Source of the DNA: Carettochelys insculpta
Lineage: Eukaryota; Chordata; Testudines; Carettochelyidae
NCBI RefSeq assembly: GCF_033958435.1
Contig: NC_134137.1
Location: forward strand, 255,238,501-255,302,500
Reading direction: 5' to 3'
Length of the DNA: 64,000 bases
Shown here: piece after piece, positions 57,215 to 64,000 of the stretch
How the letters are laid out: every line of letters begins with the position of its first letter
How positions within the stretch are numbered: position 1 is the stretch's first letter
Translations under genes and position numbers: made by a program
The notes under the pieces: generated by a model
Database searches by the model: none
What the model was told of the DNA's origin: nothing
What the model saw: the letters and a program-made list of their open reading frames with translations, nothing else

Positions 57215-57365
57215 ATGGTTAGATAAATTCCCCATTTTATGGATGGGTCAAGCACAAGAGAGCAGTAAAGATACTTGCCCAGGGCCATTTAGCTAGTAAG
57301 TATCAGAGATCAAAATGGAGCCTGGCAATCTGACTCCCAGGTCTGTGTTCTAACTCCATTTTCTC
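57215..57365 (+). repeat. MIR-like SINE tail
   Basis: Order TTCCCCATTTTATGGATGGG, then ACTTGCCCAGGGCCATTTAG, then CAGAGATCAAAATGGAGCCTGG and ACTCCCAGGTCTGTGTTCTAAC. One of the best-preserved MIR/CORE 3' halves in the window. Confidence 0.7.
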
Positions 57366-57631
57366 TTGACATTGTTCATGCTCAGCCTGAGGCCAGAAGA
57401 CCTTCATTTTCATGCAACTTTTAAAGCTAATCTAATGAGCTATTTGAGTTACAGGACAGTCGAGATGTCACACAAGGCAATACAAATTTTTCCTGCTCTT
57501 TGCAAAAATTGTATACTTCTGTTAGGACATGATGCTGATTAGCCAGAGTTAGCAAGTAGATGAAATTTAAGTTCAAAGTTATACACCAATGCTACTGCCT
57601 TTGATCACATAAACAAATATTACACAAGAAA

Positions 57632-57741
57632 TAAGGTAGGTGAGGCAAGATCTGTTATTGGACCAGCATCACTTGGTGAGAGAAACAAGCTTGAGAATCA
57701 AAAGGAGTTGGGCCAATAAAAGGGATTACTTCACTCACTTT
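57632..57741. repeat. PLE subfamily-C fold-back, left half (split by Harbinger 3)
   Basis: The left arm AAGGTAGGTGAGGCAAGATC and TTATTGGACCAGC is inverted as GGGCCAATAAAAGGGATTAC and TTCACTCAC. The repeat continues on the far side of Harbinger element 3 at 61761 with CTTGTCTCTCTCCTGGGATT. Related fragment at 45387. Confidence 0.62.
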
Positions 57742-58026
57742 GGCCGTTTCTATACACGGCACTTTTTCCTGAAGATGATCTTCCAGAAGCTCCTCTTGTT
57801 GAAGAGTGCATCTACACATGCACTGGTGCTCTTCCGGAAGAATAGGGCAGGAAACAATGTGGATGGGGTCACACAGCCAGGGAGCCCTTCCGGGGCCACC
57901 AGCCACATGGCCCCTTTAAGGGCCCCACCCAAACAGCCCCTCCCTGCAAACACTGCTGAGGCCAGACATGTCTGTGCACAACAAACCAGACCCAGGTCCC
58001 TGTTCAGTGTCTGCCTACCAACAGGC

Positions 58027-59300
58027 ATGGACCCCCAGAAGCCGCAGGACAGCAGGCTTGCCCTCACCCACGGGCTACCCATCCTCCTGGCCACCCTCCT
58101 CAGCCTCCTGTGGAGACAGAGGCCCAGGCCCATGGGTTCTGAACCCCCACCACCCCTGCTGGGCCCCCTCCAATGGGTCCAGCACGTCTGGACCCACGCC
58201 ACCACTGCAGACTGGTGGGACGAGGTTGTCATGGGGGCACAATGACTGCTGGCTGCAGAACCTGCAAATGAAGAAAGAGACCTTCCTGGAGATCTGCAGC
58301 GGGTTTGCCCCTATGCTACATTGCCTGGATACTTGGATGAGGCCAGCCCTCTCCCCGGAGAAGTACCTGGCCATCACTGTATGGAAATTGGCCACCCTGG
58401 ACAGCTACCGATACATTGGGCAGCAGTTCAGGGTGGGCACATCCACTGTCAGGGCCATCATCCTCCAGGTAATCCCTGCCCCAGACCCTGCCCCACTGAA
58501 GGGAGGGAGGGGGCCGGCGAGCACAGGGGACCCCAGGTGCTGATTGGGAAGGGGCAGGACCAGGGAGGCGGGCAGGCCTAGCCCAAAGGGGATACCACAT
58601 GGCCGCTGCCAGAGGGGGTGGAACGGGAAGGGGGCATGAGTACGCCCATGAGTGCACCCGTTCCCCTGCAGGTTAGAGCGCCATCAACCATGTGCTGGTG
58701 CGGTGGCTGGTGCACACTGGGGACCTGGACGCAGTTGTTGAGGGCTTCACCGGGCGATCAATGGGACACATATCCCCATCAGGGCCCCGGACCACAGTGG
58801 CAGCCAATACATCAACTGGAAGGGGTACCACTCCATTGTGCTCCAGGCAGTGGTGGACACCTGTGGGAAGTTCATGGACATTTATGTCGGCTGGCTGGGC
58901 AGGGCACATGACATGCGGATCCTGCAGAATTCCACCCTGGCAGGACTGCACCATTATGAGCCCCGTGATGCCTCTCTTTCTCTTGGGTGACCCGTCCTAT
59001 CCACTCCAGCCCTGGTTGATGTGCCCATACATGGACCACCTCACATCCTCCCAGGAGCTGTTTAATGCGCCACTCACATGGGCCCAGTATCCCGTCAAGT
59101 GCACTTTCGACCATCTGAAGGCACAGTTCAGGTGTCTCCTCACATGCCTCGATGTGGGGGTGGAAAACATCCTGCAGGATGTGTCCACCTGCTGCGCGCT
59201 CCACAATCTCATCGAGGCATGTGAGGAGACCCTGCCCCAGAGCTGGATGGCAGATCCAGCCCCCTGCTACCAGCAGCCTGCTGCAGCCCCCAACAGGTGG
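58027..59300 (+). pseudogene. Harbinger DDE transposase (element 3), inactivated
   Basis: Exon 1 begins at ATG 58027 (MDPQKPQDSRL). A frameshift near 58240 interrupts the WWDEVVMG...WLQNLQMKKETF region, and the exon ends at a consensus donor (CAG|GTAATC, GT at 58469). The acceptor CCCCTGCAG ends at 58671. Exon 2 has a 1-base excess near 58680, loses the G-F-P-N segment, and has Asn at the first catalytic position (AINGTHI, 58760-58762). The second Asp is kept (GDPSYPLQPWL, 58989-58991). The third Glu is Lys (KCTFDHLK, 59097-59099). CCALHNLIEA follows. Two of three catalytic acids are lost. Confidence 0.88.
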
Positions 59301-59903
59301 CTCAACTGTGACAGGCTCCAGATCCGGAGGGACACTTTGGGAGGCATTCAGCCAAGGGGACTACTAACCCTCACACCCCTCCCCATAGGCCCCCCGCACA
59401 CAACTCCATGCACACACCCCACCCTCCCCCACACTAATCAGGGACACGGGGGGATGCAAAATGTAAACAAGTATTTAACCCTCAACTTTTAACTACATTG
59501 ACCAATGTAAATAGTAAATAAGGAATTATAAAAATAATGACCTAAACCTTATATGGAGAGAGCTGTATACATGGGGTTAAGGCGACAGGGGTACTTAAAC
59601 TTGGATGGGAACTGGGGCAGGAATAGTGGGGGCCCTAATCAAGGGATGGGGTGGAAGGCCATGAGCCCTGGCACCTGTGGGTGCCTCTCCCAGTCTGGGT
59701 ACACGGCCCCCTGTGGGGCCGAAAGCACCGGTAGATAGGGCCGGTCAGCACTTGGCCCAGCCTCAGCAGAGGGGCCGGAGGGGGGCGGGTCGTGGCTCAG
59801 GCAACCCTCCACGGGGCCCACCATGGCCACAAGCCATGCTGCAAGGTCCCTCAGTGCTGTGTCGGGCAGGCCTGGGGGCAATAGGGCAGCCAGGGCCTCA
59901 GGG

Positions 59904-61377
59904 TCATGGGCTGGGGGGGATGGTAGTAGCTGAGGGGACAGTGCGGGGGGACCAGTGGAGGGACTGCAGGGGGACAGCAGGGGATCCTGGGTGCTGGCCT
60001 GCTAGGACCCCACACACAGTGCAGTGCATCCCCACCACCTCCGCCCATGTGTCCCACCTCCATTGCAGCTCGGCCTCACCGAGGGCCAGCCGCCTTTCAG
60101 CGAGGGTGTTCTGGTGGTGGAGGGCTGCTATATAGGCTGTGACCCTGTCCTCCCAGCGGCTGTGTCTGGTCTGGCACACCTGTGGTCAATGCACCATGGG
60201 GGCTGGTGCAGGCCCAGCTGGTGGGCTGCTGGGTCTTCCAGCCTGGATAGGGCTGGCAGGCCCTGGGCTCCTCGTCCAGCTGCCCCGGCCCTCAAATGGT
60301 GCCGCTGTTAAGAGAGAGAGGTTGGGAGTAGAGGGGTGAGTCAGTGCCACATCTGGGACCTGGGTGGCATGGCCCCATTCTCCCCGGCTGGTTACGCCCT
60401 CCACAGATGCATGGAATGGGTATGTGCCAGGGGACGCTGCCGTGTGGGCCTGTGTGCACTCACTGTGGTGTCCCCTGGGGCATGATGCCAGGGCTGGGGT
60501 GCTGTCCATGGTGGCCCACCCTTGCAACGGGCTTGTGGGCTGCAGGGGCTGGGGGGAGCTCAGCCATGGGGAGTTCCGGATGCAGCTATGCTGCTTGGGG
60601 GGCTCAGCACACTTGGGGAGGCACTCCATGGGGGAGGGAGCCAGATGCTGCCTGCAGGCATGGGAGTGCCCTGGGCCCTGACTGGGGAGAGGCTTTAGGG
60701 CTTCAGGCCCTGGGGCTGAGGCCCAAGTATCCCCCTCCCTCCACAGTGCTTTGCCACGATGCGCAGTTACCAGAGGTGGCCTCGTATATGTCGGATCATG
60801 CCCAACTGGAGGGGGCCTGGCTGCTGGCGGTGGAGGGCAGCGCGATGATGAGGGACCCGTCTGTGGACTCTCTATCAGATGGGATGCCTGCAGTGGTGGG
60901 TCCCTGCTCCTCCTCCTCCTCCTCCAGCGTGGCAGGGGGCTCGGATGCAGCTGTCTCCATGGTGGCATGGGGTGGAGAGGCATCATCCACAGCCAGGAGA
61001 TCCCGAAACTTCCAGTAGAATGGGCAGCTGGCAAGGGCATAGACAGATCTGTGGGTGCTGTCCCGAGCCCACATATACCCCTTCCACAGGTCCTTCACCT
61101 TACACTTCACTTGCTCTGGTGTCCGGGAGGGGTGGCCATGGACAGTCAGGCCCTGGGTGAGGTGGGCGAAAGCTGGGGCATTCCTCTAGTGCCCACTGGC
61201 GTCCCGGAGTACCTCCTCATCGCGCCAGAACCCCAGGAGGTCCTGGAGCTTTGGCTCAGTCCAGGAGGGGGCCCTCTGTTTTGGAGCCTGGTCGGGGGCT
61301 TGGCTGCCCTCATCTGGGTTCCTGGGGCTCCCCTGAGCAGTGCAGGGTGCTGGCCATCTCTGTGGGTCAGGGCTCAC
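59904..61377 (-). pseudogene. Harbinger Myb/SANT-like protein (element 3), decayed
   Basis: Minus strand, in order: 61377-61186 encodes the start and first helix (RAPSWTEPKLQDLLGFWRDE); a frameshift follows. 61110-60796 encodes KCKVKDLWKGYMWARDS, CPFYWKFRDLL and a Glu-rich tail. 60179-59904 encodes the C-terminal exon with a heptad-like helix (IAALHHQNTLAERRLALGE, WRWDTWAEVV). The same three parts occur in elements 1 and 2. The first helix is out of frame with the rest, so no intact protein is made. Confidence 0.78.
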
Positions 61378-61760
61378 TGGGCACGGCGGGGCCTAGGGGG
61401 AATGTGGCAGGCAGCCCTGCACGTGCTGCCTGTCCCAAATTCTCAGGCTTCCTGCCACAGAGTCTCAGGGTCCTTGCAGCTTTAAATGCTGCAGGGCCTG
61501 GAGACCATAGAGGCTTGCTGAGGGTGTCTAGAGCAGCCCCACTCTCCAGCAGGCTGCAGCCATAGAGGACCGCTTCTTTCAGAACGTCTACACTTGCCTG
61601 TTTCCGGAAGATTGTTCTAGAAGAAGGCCCTCTTCCTGATTCTGCAGTGGAGTACAGAATGTGGAAGACAGGGCACCTTCTTCCGGATTTCTTCCGGAAG
61701 AGCACCTTACCTGTGTAAAGAAGGCATCTTCTGGAAGATCTTGCCTGTGTAGAAACAGCT

Positions 61761-61800
61761 CTTGTCTCTCTCCTGGGATTGAGATGACAAAAATAACATT
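61761..61800. repeat. PLE subfamily-C, right half
   Basis: CTTGTCTCTCTCCTGGGATTGAG continues the repeat that breaks off at 57741 (…CACTCAC). It is the far flank of the Harbinger 3 insertion. Confidence 0.6.
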
Positions 61801-62100
61801 GCATATAAATGTTATCTGAACTGTCCCATTGCCTTCAAAATGGCTACTAATGTGATGAGCAGGAGTTAGTCATATATGCAAAGATTTCAGGTATGGGCCC
61901 TTAGGGAAAGTATTTAGTAACAGACCTAAAGTATGAATCTTAAAATTTTGTTCACATTTAACTTTGTATCCACCACATTCTCCATAGGTATGGAGTGGTG
62001 CAAGAAAACAAAAATTCCGATCAGTACAGGAGAGTAACAGGACAGCACCCAGCTCCTCTGAGCTCCCCATCTGCCTGAGCACATATGTCTGCACTGCCTT
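61801..62100. other. Non-coding spacer
   Basis: Nothing recognised. Confidence 0.4.
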
Positions 62101-62800
62101 AGTTCATCATCCTTTGTGGCTACTCAACCCTTTGGCCAAGTCACGCTCTGTATGCATCAAACAAAGCCCCTTCCGGGGTACACATTTAACAGGGGCCTAT
62201 CACAGTATCCTCTCCAGCATCCTTCCAGTCCATTCCGCACTTGGATAGGGAGTGGTGCCTCCAGGGCTTCCCCTCCTGGACACAGAATCTTCATCCTTCT
62301 GTGTTTTATCACAGTTCATCAGAATCTATTGATAGGCCTCAGTTTCCCACCAGCCCCTCCGCTCAGAGCTCTCCATGGTGCTTTCCCCCCCACTCCTCAG
62401 CAATCATCCCAGTCCTCTCTTCTTGAGATCTTCAGAGGCACCGAGCTGATGCTGGCCTTCCAACGCCTTTTAAACCCCAATTGCCCACTTCTGCCTGTAG
62501 CCTTTCTCGCCTGCCTGGAGGACCTGATTATGGCTTCTCTTGAGTAGTGGGATCGGGGGAAGAGCACAAGCTTCCACCAGGGGGCTTCACAGCCTAGTCC
62601 ACCCCATCACATGGAGGAAAAGGGCATATGAATTAACATTCTCACATGAATTGCAATGTGACTCCACCCTGTCCCTAGCCAGGGATCCCCACGCTCTTCC
62701 CTTCTCCTCCCCAGAGGGCTAGCTGAGGGCAGGATGGCAGTGAGAAGAGCTGCCACATCTGTGTACAGGGCTGTGGGGAGGGGCAGTGCTGGGAGTTCAG
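62101..62800 (-). repeat. LTR-like repeat fragment (minus orientation)
   Basis: A GC-balanced block with a minus-strand TTTAAAAGGCG (near 62475) followed by a pyrimidine/purine-skewed leader-like stretch. It is similar in layout to the minus-strand LTR-like unit at 8690-9528. No partner LTR or internal genes. The open frame 62116-62547 has no recognisable motif. Confidence 0.35.
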
Positions 62801-63934
62801 GCAGTATAAAGAAGGCTGCACCAGCCTCTATCCAAGCTCCCACTGAAATTCTTTATAAATTAAATTGTAAAATGAATGCTATTGGTGGACAAAGTGATTA
62901 ATTATACCTCAGTTTCCCAGTGGAATAAATACTGTGTTTCTACATATGAGATAGAAATGTGCAATATAAATATAAATGCAATTGAAATTCACTCCAAGAA
63001 AAACAGTTGGTTCTGGCTGACATTGAAAGCTGTCCAGCAAATTATACAGAAGAGACACTGTACATCCTGATTTACTGACGTATGTACAGTGTTATTCCAT
63101 GAGCCAAAAAAAATCAGTAAACAGTCATAAATTCACATTTTGTGCAGAAGAAAGGAAGACAAGAAAACAGGAAAATATTTTGAGCATTAAATTAATTGAT
63201 AAGAAACAGTTTTCTACCAATTTGCATCATCTGAATGCTTCTGTGATACAGAATTTGTTTTGTTTCGTTCCCACCGGATTAGGGTGTAGTACTGTAACAC
63301 TGGCTATTGTCTCCAGCTAAGAAAAATTTGAATATGTGGTTAAAAGATATGAAAAACCCTTCAAGAAATGTTAGTTCCTAAGTCCTAACTAATTCCTTAA
63401 TATTAAATGTCATCGTATATCTCGACACACAAAGCCATATGGTTGCGCACAGTTTTTAGGATTTGGGAATTCGCCAGAGAAGTTAGCCTGAGATGCCCTC
63501 AAAACCAATACACTCCTCTCCATGAGCAATGCATCTCATATTGCTAGGGTATGTGATTGGGCAACCATGTTTTGTCATCATATTGTTGTGAAGCACTGGT
63601 GTCATAATCTTTGATATAAAAATGCTGAGGCTACACAACATCATCATAACACTGTGTGGTGAGGCTGAAAATTAATTCAAGGACCTTTAATTGCAAGTTT
63701 TAGCTTCATCGGCTGAGACACAGGTTTGTGAAAAATCAGGACTGTTCCATGAATTGCAAAGCAAGGAGCAACCCAGCCTTGAGTAAGAGGCTAGGTACAT
63801 ATGACTATGCATATTGCAGATTCTAAAGTCAGCCTTTTTAATTCAGAACACGTTGATCACTCACAAGGCTGGCAGTGTATCCACCATTAAAGTGAACTGA
63901 AGTAGCTTCTCCTAACTTTTCTTACTATCTTTGA
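62801..63934. other. AT-rich spacer
   Basis: No gene or repeat recognised. Confidence 0.45.
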
Positions 63935-64000
63935 GAAGAACAAGAAGTCCTGTGGCACCTTACAGACTAACAGATATTTTGGAGCATAAGCTTTCGTGGG
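63935..64000 (-). repeat. PLE subfamily-B tail, cut by window end
   Basis: GAACAAGAAGTCCTGTGGCA, CAGACTAACAGATATTTTGG and GCATAAGCTTTCGTGGG are nearly identical to the left arm at 54683-54780. The element continues beyond the window. Confidence 0.75.

Larger units (their letters stand above)
57742..61760. mobile_element. PIF/Harbinger transposon, element 3 (inactivated)
   Basis: Ends GGCCGTTTCTATACACGGC and complement AGCTGTTTCTACACAGGC, followed by inverted CTTCCGGAAGA-type motifs distinct from the TTCGAAGT motifs of element 1. Flanks TTT (57739-57741) and CTT (61761-61763) are a 3-bp duplication with one change; the host repeat predicts CTT. It carries a plus-strand transposase (58027-59300) and a minus-strand Myb-like gene (61377-59904). 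This is a third Harbinger subfamily. Confidence 0.9.

Noticed and set aside
57640..58026. Coding extension upstream of ATG 58027
   Set aside because: The frame runs back through the Harbinger terminal repeat into the flanking PLE-type repeat, so it cannot be native coding sequence. The Gln/Pro-rich MDPQ start fits relatives.
60186..61040. 284-residue minus-strand open frame
   Set aside because: It overlaps the Myb-like remnant of Harbinger 3 in a different frame. Composition-driven, with no motif.

Overview
This window reads as a gene-poor stretch of a vertebrate chromosome, most likely from a sauropsid (reptile) and plausibly a turtle. The AT-rich background is packed with interspersed repeats: CR1-type LINE sequence, MIR-like SINE tails, PIF/Harbinger transposons and related terminal-inverted-repeat MITEs, hAT-type fragments, Penelope-like element (PLE) tails and tRNA-derived SINEs. 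I found no exon I can assign to a host gene, and no bacterial-style operons, CRISPR arrays or rRNA. The turtle assignment rests on recognising the repeat mixture and is an inference. Every protein-coding signal I can support belongs to a transposable element.

The main coding content is three GC-rich Harbinger cassettes with the same plan: a DDE transposase gene and a Myb/SANT-like DNA-binding gene facing each other (convergent), each split by at least one small intron. Element 1 (1447-5352, target duplication CTA) is the best preserved. Its Myb-like gene is open, and its transposase (exons 4980-4510 and 4411-3677, minus strand) keeps the D-D-E triad but carries one in-frame TGA. Element 2 (30483 to about 33485) is decayed: its triad reads D-N-E, the splice donor is lost and it contains frameshifts. 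Element 3 (57742-61760) is dead at the active site (N-D-K). It sits inside a PLE-like repeat whose two halves can be matched on either side. Two ~710-bp elements (27775-28485 and 47913-48622) are internal-deletion derivatives of an element-1-like parent. They keep both ends and the first ~14 codons of the transposase.

Other layers: several long palindromic (hairpin) MITEs lie at 17.9, 20.8, 35.0, 39.0 and 55.2 kb and share an internal block containing TGAATATTCA. Smaller TIR MITEs lie at 11.6, 14.0, 35.6 and 49.3 kb. A 229-bp hAT-type element at 10.75 kb has a perfect 8-bp target duplication. A compact PLE at 12.16-13.08 kb is bounded by inverted terminal repeats, carries a GIY-YIG-like remnant and has a perfect 14-bp target duplication. 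Shorter PLE tails, several folded back on themselves, occur at 6.5, 22.5, 26.0, 45.4, 54.7, 57.6 and 63.9 kb. A CR1 reverse-transcriptase remnant (41.6-42.8 kb) is split by a GC-rich insertion. LTR-like repeats lie at 5.5, 8.7-9.5, 24.7, 34.5 and 62.1 kb, and the 34.5-kb copy is itself interrupted by two MITEs.

The window is therefore best read as a record of nested transposition: old MIR, CR1 and LTR-like layers, then PLEs, then bursts of Harbinger-related elements. Boundaries were derived by eye from inverted ends and flanking duplications. Those with matching duplications are firm; the others are approximate.
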